Assembly (NCBI GenBank): GCA_963924555.1
Contig: OZ004592.1
Span: forward strand, 1,364,001 to 1,428,000
Direction: 5' to 3'
Source of the DNA: Crambe crambe
Lineage: Eukaryota; Porifera; Demospongiae; Poecilosclerida; Crambeidae
DNA: 64,000 bases
The notes beneath the pieces were generated by a model, which had not been told where the DNA came from, ran no database searches, and saw only the letters and a program-made list of their open reading frames with translations. The translations under genes and the position numbers were made by a program. Below, piece by piece: positions 23,391 through 34,563 of this stretch. Position 1 is the stretch's first letter, and every line of letters starts with the position of its first letter.

Positions 23391-26300
23391 ATGAACCGAG
23401 ACCAAGACCTACCGCTCCATCTTGCTATCAGATCAGGTGATGTGAACAAGGTTAGTGGTGTGTTATTAGGTGGCAAATTGAGCATAAACAGTATTGATGA
23501 TTATGGAAAGACTCCACTGGAGTTAGCATGTGAGTTAGGGAACCTTGATATAATTAAAACTCTCATTGATCATACTGTACAAAATGATAAAGGTACTTTT
23601 GGGGACAAACTTTTGAAAATAGCACTCAATTATGAGAAAGATGAAGTTATACTTTTTATTATTACTAAACTCAAATGTGATCCTAATATTAAAGGAGGAT
23701 ATAATAACAGATCACCACTGCATGTAGCCTGTAAGAAAGGTAACCTCAGCCTTATCAGGACTCTGATACAGGACTACAATGCAGATTTAAATGACGAAGA
23801 TATTTTTGGCAATACACCCTTTACATTGGCACTTGAGAATGAGAGAGATGAAGTTATGCTAATACTAATTGGGTGTGATCCCACTAATATCAAGGGTAGT
23901 AATGGTGTATCACCACTGCATGTAGCTTGTAAGAAAGGTAACCTCAACCTTGTCAAGACTCTGATATGTGACTACCATGCAGATTTAGATCCTTTTGGCA
24001 AAATACCCTTTACATTAGCATTTGAGAATGAGAGAGATGAAGTTATGTTAGTACTAATCAGTGAATTTGGATGTGTTCCCACTAATATCAAGGGGAAATT
24101 TCATGTGTCACCACTTCATGTAGCTTGTAAGAAAGGCAACCTCAGCCTTGTCAGGACTCTGTTACATGACTACCATGCAGATTTAAATGACAAAGATGTT
24201 TTTGGCAATACACCCTTTACATTGGCACTTGAGAATGAGAGAGATGAAGTTATGCTAGTACTAATTAGTGAATTTGGGTATGACCCCACTAATATCAAGG
24301 GTAGAAGTTGTGTATCACCACTGCATGTAGCCTGTAAGAAAGGTAACCTCAGCCTTGTCAGGACTCTGATACATGACTACCATGCAAATTTAAACGACAA
24401 AGATCCTTTTGGTAAAATGCCCTTTACATTAGCACTTGAGAATGAAAGAGATGAAGTTATGCTAGTACTGATTAGTGAATTTGGGTATGATCCTTCTAAA
24501 AGTAAATATTCACTGCTGCTTGTAGCATGTAAGAAAGGTAACTTCAGTTTACTGAAGTCTCTAGTATATGATTATCATATGGATTTCAATGATAAAGATT
24601 GCTTAAGCTTTAAAATGGCACTTGAGAATGAGAGAGATGAAATAGCACTGAGACTATTTGATTATGGTTGTGACCCCAAGGCTAAAGATGAGCATGGTAG
24701 ATCTTTGCTCCATATAGCATGTGAGAAAGGCAGACTTGGTGTAGTTAGGGCCTTGATACTCAACCAGCATTTGGAGTTAAATGATCAAGATTCAGATGGC
24801 AACACACCTCTGATGTTAACAATTAAGAAGAATCATGGTAAAGTTGCATTGACACTGTTGACTCAATATGGCTGTTATCCTAACACTAAGGACAATGATG
24901 GTAACTCACCACTGCATGTAGCATGTATGAAGGGAAACCTCACCATATTCCAAGCACTGGTGAGTCATGGTATGGCCCTAGAAAGTGACATGCTGATACT
25001 AGCAATTGCAAATAGTCAGAATGAAGTTGTTTTTGCACTGTTATCTGAGTATGGCTGTGATCCCAACACTAAGGACAATGATGGTAACTCCCCATTACAT
25101 GTAGCATGTATTAAAGGGAATCTTGATATTGTTAAAGTTCTTATAAGTCATGGTGCAGATCTGAATTCCCTAGATAGTGGTAACGATACACCTATAACAT
25201 TGGCAGTCAAGAATGGACGGGAGGAAGTTGTATTAACATTGATCAGAGAGTATGGGTGTGATCCTAATACTAAAGACTCACGTGGAAGATCACTATTACG
25301 TTTGGCATTAGAGAAAAGAAGGTATAATTTGTTTAAAAAACTTATGAATACCTGTAATTTTGATTTGAATGCTCAAGATGATTTCAATGAAACACCTCTG
25401 ATGCTTGCAGTTATATATGAAAGTATAATGAGGAGAAAATACATGTCAAAGAATTTTCATCACCTCTTACTTGAAGAAGTTTTATTGCATGGTAAATTAA
25501 TGCATGATACACCTTTTGATGCCATTAAACCAGAAGAGTTAGTGTCAAATGTGATCAGACAGTATAATGTAGATCCCAATTTGAAGTATGGTGAAGATGG
25601 TGATACACTTTTTATGAAAGCAGTAAGGTATGAAAGATGTGAAATAATGAAGTTATTAATTTCTGATCATGGATGTGATCCTAATATTAAAGGTTACTTC
25701 CCACTGCATGTAGCCTGCAAAAAGAGTGACCTCAATTTAATTGAAGGTCTAATCAAACATGGTGCTGATCCAAATGCTATAGATGAATTTGGTAACACAC
25801 CACTGATGTTGGCAGTTAAGAACAATAGTAACAAAAATGTGTTATCAGTGTTGACTCAATATGGTTGTGATCCTAACACTAAGGACAATGATGGTAACTC
25901 CCCATTACATGTAGCATGTATTAAGGGCAATCTTGATGTTGTTAAAACTCTTATAAGTCATGGTGCAGATCAGAATTCCCTAGATAGTAATATCAATACA
26001 CCTATAACATTGGCAGTCAAGAATGGATGGGAAGAAGTTGCATTAACATTGATCAGAGAGTATGGGTGTGATCCTTACACTAAAGACTCACATGGAAGAT
26101 CATTACTACATTTGGCATTAGAGAAAAGAAGGTATAATTTGTTTGAAACACTTATGAATACCTATAATTTTGATTTGAATGCTCGAGATAATTTTAATGA
26201 AACACCTCTGATGCTTGCAGTGAAATATGAAAGTATAATGAGGGAAACATCAGTATCAAAGAATTTTCACCACCTCTTACTTGAAGAAGTTTTATTGCAT

Positions 26301-29300
26301 GGTAAATTAATGCATGATACACCTCTTGGTGCCATTAAACCAGAAGAGTTAGTGTCAAATGTGATCAGACAGTATAATGTAGATCCCAATTTGAAATATG
26401 CTGAAGATGATGATACGCTTTTTATGAAAGCCGTAAGGTATGAAAGATGTGAAATAATGAAGTTATTAATATCTGATTATGGATGTGATCCTAATATTAA
26501 AGGATTCTTCCCACTGCATGTAGCATGCAAAAAAGGTGACCTCAGCCTAGTTGAAACTCTTATAACTCATGGTGCAGATCTGAATGCTAAAGATGAGCAT
26601 GGCTATGCACCTCTTATGACAGCAGTGGAATATGGGAGATATGAAATAATAAAGTCATTAATAGATCATGGATGTGTTAAAAGGTATTTCCCATTGCATG
26701 TAGCATGCACAATAGGTGACTTCAGCCTAGTTCAAACTCTTATAACTAATGGTATAGATCTGAATGCTAAAGATGAGCATGGCTATACACCCCTTATGAC
26801 AGCAGTGGAATATCAGAGACATGAAATAGTGAAGTTATTGATATGTAATTATGGATGTGATATTAAAGGGTGCTTCCCACTGCATGTAGCATGTAAGGTA
26901 GGAAATCTAAGATCAATTCAAACTCTTATAACTCATGGTGCAGATCTGAATGCTAAAGATGAGCATGGCCATACACCCCTTATGACAGCAGTGGAATATC
27001 AGAGACATGAAATAGTGAAGTTATTGATATGTAATTATGGATGTGATATTAAAGGGTGCTTCCCACTGCATGTAGCATGTAAGGTAGGAAATCTAAGATC
27101 AATTCAAACTCTTATAACTCATGGTGCAGATCTGAATGCTCTAGATGAGCATGGTTATACACCTGTTATGACAGCAGTGGAACATGGGAGATGTGAAATA
27201 GTGAAATCATTAATATGTGATTATGGATGTGATCCTAATATTAAAGGGTGCTTCCCACTGTTTTTTTTTTGCAAAATAGGTGACGCCAGGCTAGTTGAAA
27301 CTCTTATAAATCGTGGTGCAGATGTGACTGGCCATGATATTAGTGTAAAAGCTTCCAATGGTTGGTCACTACTTCATCATGCTGTTAGTGAAGGTCACGT
27401 TGAAATGTTAAAAATGTTAGTATCCAAATTTGGGATGTCCCTCTTAGTTGTTGATGAAGCTGGTGACACACCTCTTCATGTGTGTGCAGAGTTGGGTCAC
27501 TATGATTGTGTTAGATCTTTGTTGGAAGATTTCCAATCCCCAATATACATAAGAAATAGAGCAGGGAAAACCCCCATAGATGTTGCAAGGAGTGATGTGA
27601 AACCACTATTTGATGATTATCTCTCCCATAGCAGTCAAGCAATGCAAGCAGATTATCAATCCATGCAACAGTTGGCAAAAAAGAAGTTTTCTGGGGCACA
27701 TCACATTACAAAGTTATTTGTGGTGGGCCATCCTGGGGCTGGTAAGAGTTCATTAGTCGAGGCATTGAAAAGGGAAGGATTTTTAAAATCATTTTCTAGA
27801 GTTTCTGAGAAGTCAGTTCCCCCTCACACTGCCGGCATAGTCCCCAGTATCCATACCAGTCCTAGCTATGGGAGGGTCCAGTTCTATGACTTTGCTGGTG
27901 ACCCTGAGTACTACTCCTCGCATGCTGCTATCCTGGAAAAAATATTTCAGTCTAAAGTAGGAACCACTATCTGCATCATAGTTCTGGACTTGCAAGAGAA
28001 TGATGAGGAAATAGAGAAAAAATTTCTTTATTGGTCAACTTTTATCAGTAATAGCTGCAGGAATCCACAAAATCCTCCATCTCTCTTAGTAATAGGCAGT
28101 CATTCAGATTTACTTCCTAATCAAAGGGAGAAAAATGACTCTGTCCAAAGTTTACTTTCTAAGTATAACAAAGAGAGTGTGTATTTCTCATTGGACTGTT
28201 GTTATCCAAGGTCTGATAATCTCTATGCACTGCGTAAGCACATTAAAACCATATCAGAGAAATCTAAACCTTACAGTCTCTCACAAGAGATGAGTGTCCT
28301 ATTGGGTCTGTTGGAAAAAGATTTCCAGAGTGTTACTGCCTGCACAGCACATGTATTAGTTGATCACATCAATCAAGTGGGGTTATGTTTGCCGAGATCT
28401 ATGACACACCTCCACCCCTTACTGCTACAACTACAAGACATTGGTGAGTTACTGATTGTAGGAGGTGAGGAGGACGACAGCTACTTGATATTGAGTGTCT
28501 CACAACTTACCAATGAAGTACACAAGAAATTGTTTGCTGTAGATGCTTTTCCTAACAAGCCAAAAAAGCGTGAATTCAATATCGGACTCCTCCCTGAGTC
28601 TTTCTTTCAGACGGTTCTGCCTGAGTATATCACAAAGAAATGCCTGATCCAACTTCAGTATTGCCAAGAGGTATCTCCAGTAGAGATAGATCCTGACCTC
28701 TCCATTCTCCCCAATCTCAATGCTTCTGCTGATGTAGCCACCTCACCTGACCAGTCCCTCTTGTTCTTTCCTGCTCTGTGTACAGTGAGTAAGAGTGCCA
28801 TCAACTGGCACATACCTCCGACTAGCTACAGTATAGGTTGGCTTGCTAGGTGCTCTAGACCTCGAGACTATTTCCCCCCAAGGTTCCTGCATGTCCTCCT
28901 CTTGAGGGTTGCTCTGAAATTCACTGTCTTAGCTCCATCCCCTCCTGTCCATCATGCACTTGATATCAAACCACAGTGTAAGATGTGGAAGACAGGTGTG
29001 CACTGGCTGATGGAAGAGGGGGTGGAGTGTACAGTGGAGCTCGTGGATGTCAGTAAAAGTGTGGTGGTAGCTCTGAGAGGCCAAGGACAAAATTATGAGA
29101 AATATGGTGAAATTATGTGTAAAATAATCAGCTGTGTGATGGAGGCCAAGGCAGAGTTCTGTCCCTCCATCACTCCAGACTTCTTCCTGCTGGACTCCAC
29201 AGACACAACAGAGTGCTTCAGTGATGGTGAGTTATTTTCGATGTATTCAATAGAGAAGGTCTTGATGTCACCTGAAGGTAAGGAAGTATGCTTAAATGTT

Positions 29301-29983
29301 TCTGGAGATAAAACTATGAGCTGTAAAAAACTGACATTCATCCGCAAGCTGATTTACTGGTACAGCCTGTTTCCAATTGAGTTTTTCCCTGTTTTCCAAT
29401 TACTTGACAAGATCAGTGCCAAGTGGCATGATCTCGGTCTTTACCTTTGTCTCCCCAAAAATACACTAGATGTCATACAGGAAGAGAATCCTAGTGTCCA
29501 GAAACGTCTGAAGGAGATGGTAAGTGCTTGGATGAACTCCTCCATTGACCCACCATGTTGGTGGCACCTTGCAAAGGCTCTGAGAGATATGGAGATGGGA
29601 AGATTAGCCGATGAGATTGAAGGGAACCATGGTCAGTTAGTTCAATATAGCCTGACTCCTTTGACTTTATATATTATACCACCACAGGTGACCACATTGA
29701 AGTGCAGAAGAAGCTCCTTGATTCAGAGTGCCATGCTCAGAAGCCAGAGGAAGATTTCCTGGAGTCGTTTGCTGGTGTGGTGGGGTCCAAGTGGCCATCC
29801 CTGGCCTCCCTTCTGTCTTTGACCAGTAATGAAGTGGAGGAGGTAAGGAGGGGGGAGGAGGGATTTACCCAGAAAGACCATGCTCTCCTCATGCTGAAGA
29901 AGTGGGCCTCCAAGAAAGAGGCCACATATGGACAGCTTTATAACAAGCTAAAGACTATCCCTCTCTTTCAATTCTGCAAGTGA
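23391..29983 (+). CDS. Gene A: ankyrin-Roc-COR-Death-Death protein
   Basis: Two exons, 23391-29631 and 29688-29983, give about 2,178 residues. ATG 23391 is chosen because it is the position conserved in B and C and an in-frame stop lies upstream. Domains seen: ankyrin repeats about 1-1410, at first as 69-residue doublets with SPLHVACKKGNLSLVRTLI; Roc GTPase with P-loop GHPGAGKSS (about 1446), DFAGDPEY (about 1500) and GSHSD (about 1569); COR-like region with a winged-helix part and FFPALC, GWLARC, YFPPRFLHVLLLRVAL (about 1610-2000); Death domain about 2009-2080 (WHDLGLYLCLPKNTLDVIQ); and a second Death-like domain in the last exon (WPSLASLLSLTSNEVEEVRR). No kinase, signal peptide or membrane segment. 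The order resembles DAPK1 without kinase. A GTP-switched death-fold signalling adaptor is inferred. A T10 run at 27261-27270 replaces HVA in one repeat by FFF. Confidence 0.9.
29632..29687 (+). other. 56-bp intron between the two Death domains of gene A
   Basis: The donor gtcagt and acceptor accacag give a phase-1 intron. Gene B has the same 56-bp intron (42146-42201) and gene C a 62-bp one (53905-53966). If retained, A and B stay open in a different frame to 29822 and 42336, replacing the second Death domain by a Ser/Arg/Trp-rich tail. Confidence 0.8.
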
Positions 29984-30830
29984 CACCCTTCCTCATCAGA
30001 TCAACCCTTAATTATTTTGTTTGTGAAGAATTCTTAATGCCTAGCTAGTTCAATGACTACAATCATCATCATAATATTATTTCCCATGAAAATCTCTCTT
30101 CTGATCTGACTTTTCTTCATGCTTGTATCTAATACTATTATCCATATGTTGTCTTTGTTGTTGTTGTTGTTATTGTTGTTGTTGTTGTTGCTGTTGTTTT
30201 TGTTGTTGTTGTCGTTGCTGCTGCTGCTGTTGTTGTTGTCATCATTATCATCATTGTTGTGACTACAAAATATAATCAGAATCCATGTTCTATTAACAGA
30301 CTATGAGATATTTGTTGGATTCTATCTTTATCTTTATCAAACCATCTTCTCCATCTCATAAGCTGTTGTTTTATTGTTGTTGTTGTTTTTAAAAGCTTAT
30401 TTTAAGCTTTTTTTGTTTTACATCTCATAAGCTTTTTTTTTATTTTTATCCTCCTGTGGGAGTATACTTTTTGTTTCCACTCTTTCTCTATTTCCCAAAA
30501 TTTATTTTATTATTTTGTATAACTTTGTCCAATTGCAACACTCCAATGAGTACATTAGAGATTCTTAATATGTGTCATATGTATTTCTCATTCTTCTCTG
30601 ATTGCAACACTCCTCAAAATCATCTTACAGTCCATGTCACAATAATTGTTAGTCTTGTGTGTAGACAGAAGGTCAGACATCTCAGCAATGTGTGTATACT
30701 CAAACTGTCTTCAGGTGAGCTAGTAGAAATGATAACTGTATTATAACAACTGCAAGTGTATCCCCTTAATTATCTACAGATCTCACCTGAGAAAATTCAG
30801 CAGTTTTATTTGTGCAATTAACTCTAACCA
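29984..30830. repeat. Gene-free 3' flank of A with TTG/CTG microsatellite, copied after B
   Basis: AT-rich, no coding content. A ttg/ctg triplet repeat fills about 30151-30240. Most of the stretch is repeated downstream of gene B at 42498-43290, including aattgcaacactccaatgag and gacagaaggtcagacatc, and part recurs near 57780-57960 downstream of C. Confidence 0.8.
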
Positions 30831-30835
30831 CTTAT

Positions 30836-31735
30836 CAGCGTCAGTGGACTCACTCTGCTAAAGCTATCACCATGTCGGCCATCATTGACCAGTATCAGCA
30901 GACTACTATTTCAGCCCAGTACCCAGTATCGGCACTCTGCTCAAGCTGATAAAACTCTATCACCATGTTGGCCATCACTGGATCAGCATCAGTGGACTAA
31001 CCACTCTCAGCCATCACTGGATCAGCATCAGTGGACTCACTCTAATAACACTGGATCAGACTCACCGCTCTACTTGAGCGGCCTCTACCACCATGTCGGC
31101 CATCATATCAGTGGACTCGCTCTACTCAAGCTAATGTTAATTCTATCACTATGTCGGCCATCACTGGATCAGCATCAGTGGACTCACCGCTCTACTCGAG
31201 CTGCCTCTACCACCTGTCGGCCATCACTGGATCAGCTGTCAGTAGACTCACTGCTCTACTCAAGCTGCCTCTACCACCATGTCAGCCATCACTGGATCAG
31301 CATCAGTGGACTCACTGATGCCTTTACTACCATGTCAACCATTACTGGGTCAGCATCAGTGGACTCACCACTCTACTTGAGCTGCCTCTACCACCTGTTG
31401 GCCTGTCAGCGGACTCACCACTACTTGAGCTGCCTCTACCACCATGTCAGCCATCACTGGATCAGTGTCAGCGGACTCACCGCTCTACTAGAACTGCCTC
31501 TACCACCATGTCGGCCATCACTGGATCAGTGTCAGCGGACTCAACTCTCTACTAGAGCTGCCTCTACCACCATGTCGGCCATCATTGGATCTGTGTCAGT
31601 GGACTCACCGCTCTACTTGAGCTGCCTCTACCACCTGTCGGCCATCGCTGGATCAGCATCAGTGGACTCACTGCTCTACTCGAGCTGATAACTCTACCAC
31701 CATGTTAGCTCTCACTGATCTCGCTCTGGAGTTCC
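30836..31735. repeat. 64-bp minisatellite array, copy 1
   Basis: Degenerate tandem units of about 64 bp contain ccatcactggatcagcatca, gtggactcaccgctctactc and gagctgcctctaccaccatg. Because 64 leaves a remainder of one on division by three and the unit has few stops, long frames arise in it by chance; I do not call them genes. The same array lies after gene B and, shorter, after C. Confidence 0.9.
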
Positions 31736-32091
31736 AACATCCAAGAATCAGTATTTGATTGGACAGTCTCAACATTTTTTGCATGCACAATAATTATTGG
31801 TTTCTTGAAGGAACCAAGTCACACAACCATAACATTTCATATAATTATCACATCATCAACTTTGCCTTTCTCCTTTAAAAAAATCAACTTTTACCTTCCT
31901 CTCCTAATTCTTTTTGTAATTTTGCTATTTAACTGTACATTCACATATTCAAGTTTTATTTGCAAAAAAAATTGTTTCCTTTCAAAATGAAAACACATGG
32001 ATCATAAATAACTTTTGAAAAATAATGCTTAAAAGTGTGGGAATGATCATGAAACAGAAATCAAAAGACAATAATTATCATGTTAGTTCAA
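31736..32091. other. AT-rich spacer between minisatellite and phospholipase gene
   Basis: Contains caataattattggtttcttg, tttgcaaaaaaaattgtt and aaatgaaaacaca words that recur at 44400-44760 and partly at 58480-58690. No coding content. It carries the 3' UTR of the phospholipase gene on the - strand. Confidence 0.6.
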
Positions 32092-34058
32092 CTATCTTGC
32101 TGACTCAGCAGTCCTTGATAGGAGGGGGAAGAGTTTCTGTACCTGGGACTCCTGTGTGTGTATGTATATGTGACTGGTGATGATCATTTGAAGGAGTTTG
32201 AGGTTGTTGGTGCATCCGGGGTCAATCTTCTCTCCTAGCTGAGGGTTGAAACGGAAAAAGGGGATATTTTGGACTTCATAACTGGTCCGGCAACGTTCAG
32301 CCAGTGCCTCGGACTCACCAATCTGTTAAATAGTAACAACCTTAAGAACGTGAACAAGAACACAGTTCTACTGATAGCTAGCAAAAATGTGAATACACTC
32401 ATTATCATTGGGGACTTTGGAAAGTCTTAGAGGTTTTTGCACATCAAATCGTAACCTGTACAACCCTAACAGTGTAACTATCGGAATATGACACGAGGGA
32501 CCTGCCCTACCCAGGTAGTCAGAGCTAAAGAAAGAGAGAAGTAAGAGATAGACTCACAGCACTGCTAAGCATAGTGATCAAGCTTTGGGCCTTCTTTAGC
32601 ATCCCTGAAAATTTCAATCGCAGGAAGACATGGAAATCAACAGATCCGAGCTCCTGGGAGGGGGAGATTCCCGATCCCACAGAGACCAAGCAGGTGATGG
32701 GCAGGTGGATGTTACGTTCCGCATAGAAGGACTGTATCTTGGAAACGGCATCAATGCAGGGATTGTTGGCCATCACTCCTCCATCCACATAGTTGTCACA
32801 CTCTGTGAAGTACATAGGGGCAGCTGTAGTGTACCTGGCCACCTTCCAGATAAACTCTGCAATTGAAAAACTCACATAAACCACTATATCTTTATACATC
32901 AATAATACTATCACTGCTATTACTTACGTTGGCTGAACTCGTCATGAAAGCAGTTGTTGAAGAAGTTGAGTTTCAAGGGAATGCTACTCTTATCCACAGC
33001 ACATACCAGTACTCTACAAGAATCATGATAGACACTCATAATAACACAAGAAATAAAAAGTGCTGAAAACTTGTGAGAAGCTAACTGCATGGATGCAGAA
33101 TTAAATAGTTCACTGGGAAAGCACATACTTTGGATGCGAGATGTCGTTCATCCTCATTTCTGTCCCAAACTCCTCCTTCAGCAACTCCTCCAACCGAATG
33201 GAGTCGTAACAAAATCCCACCCTCCCTTTCGAAAATACTTCATCTTTGAGTCGGAAGAATAAGTCCCTCAATCGAGAGAGGGACATTTGTTGGTAGACTA
33301 ACGCCAGAGCTATGATCCCTCCTGCACTGGTGCCAATGATCCAGTCAAAGAGTTCTGTGATCTTTTTTCCGGTTTCTCTCTCCATCTCGCAGAGGACGTC
33401 GATCTGTATGAGTGCTCTGATCCCACCACCGTCCAGACTGAGGATGCGGTTCCCTCCCCTTGTGCTGATCATGGGTCTAGGTCTTGCTGGAATGCAACCA
33501 TGCTGAACCATTGCCTGAGGGGGTGTGGAAATACAGCTGTGATCTGGAGGGGGTGTAGAGGCACATCCGTGAGCCTGAAGGGGCATGGAGATACAACTGT
33601 GATCCCGAGGAGGTGTGGATGAACATTTCGACCTGGGAGGATAGAAATGAATGGATGATGAATAAAACAAAGCACAAAGAAATTTTTCTGCTTACAATAT
33701 CATGAATGATGTAATACATGTTTACTGATAAAACAAAAGATAATAGTAATCTAGTGGTCTATTAATATACCCACACCAAACCACTACACTAACTCCAGTG
33801 TCCCATGATCTGAGCCCATTCATGATAAGGTTATCAAAAACACTTTCTTTAAAAGGTCATAATTTTGTATGATAATTTAAGCAGTGGGTGCACTAGTGAC
33901 TCACTTGAATTTTGCTATCTCCTGTTTCTGTAGAACCATGGCAAATGCTTCGTCAGGTTTTAAACTCTGTGTGGCTTCGAACCTCTGATCGATATGCATC
34001 TCCATCTGCTCTGACAAGTCAGAGTCAGCTCTCTTCATAGCCTCCTTGCTGTACTGAT
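32092..34058 (-). CDS. Patatin-like / calcium-independent phospholipase A2
   Basis: Exons (all -): 33905-34058, 33129-33632, 32928-33013, 32558-32856, 32092-32322. The first in-frame ATG in the first exon is at 34038, giving about 417 residues; that exon also has an acceptor-like sequence before it, so an upstream exon is possible. Patatin signatures: oxyanion-hole loop LSLDGGGIRALIQID, nucleophile elbow GTSAGG, and catalytic aspartate in NYVDGGVMANNP. The last glycine of the usual DGGGxRG is alanine here. The family (PLA2G6/iPLA2, GVI) hydrolyses acyl chains of phospholipids without calcium; the ankyrin repeats of PLA2G6 are absent. Before the domain lies a short repeat with HGCASTPPPDHSCISTPP. 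It is divergent to gene B. Degraded copies of its 3' exons lie after B and C. Confidence 0.88.
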
Positions 34059-34434
34059 CTATAGAGAAACAAAATTTAGGGTCAGAGGTCAGTAATAATT
34101 TTTTTTTTTTTTTTTTTTTTTTTCCCTACCGATTTGCAGGTCGGTTGTCACAAAAAGGTCGTCAATTTACACGCATGCGTGTTGGATTCCATTGGTTTTG
34201 AATTGAGATGAACACGCATGCGTGAAATTTGACGACCCTTTTTTGTGACAACCGACCTGCAAATCGGTGTACCTACCGACCTATTTTAGAAATCAAATAG
34301 ATCCGTGAAACATGAAATCTAGTTGGTCTGGCCTTACGGTTAACCGAATTATGGTGACATCATTTGGGTCCTAACGACCACTGGTCACATGATATGATAA
34401 GGCCGTCTACCACTAGTCACATGAGCAGCTTATA
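34059..34434. promoter_or_regulatory. Divergent intergenic region between phospholipase and gene B
   Basis: About 500 bp separate the two start codons. It contains a T24-type homopolymer (about 34100-34123), the foldback element 34128-34268, and several tcacatga and gtcacgtcacatcac words (34384-34460). It would have to carry the promoters of both genes. This flank differs from the module shared by A, C and D. Confidence 0.45.
34128..34268. mobile_element. Foldback (MITE-like) element, 141 bp
   Basis: Arms accgatttgcaggtcggttg (from 34128) and caaccgacctgcaaatcggt (to 34268) are perfect complements and continue inward with few mismatches through tcacaaaaaggtcgtcaa and the acacgcatgcgtg palindrome on each side. 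The loop is only about 30 bp. Such near-complete palindromes are typical of non-autonomous foldback elements. It inserts next to a poly-T run. Confidence 0.85.
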
Positions 34435-34563
34435 ATGTCACGTCACATCACATACACGAAGTCACATGATATAAATTCATCAAGCAGAAACACTGAATTT
34501 TCTGCACAAAGGAAGATCATTTCTAGTGAATGTTATAATATTGTAACAGCAGTGACAGGCACA

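Noticed and set aside
30885-31688. Open frame of 267 codons on + strand
   Set aside because: It lies entirely in the 64-bp minisatellite; the peptide is the repeat read in rotating frames.
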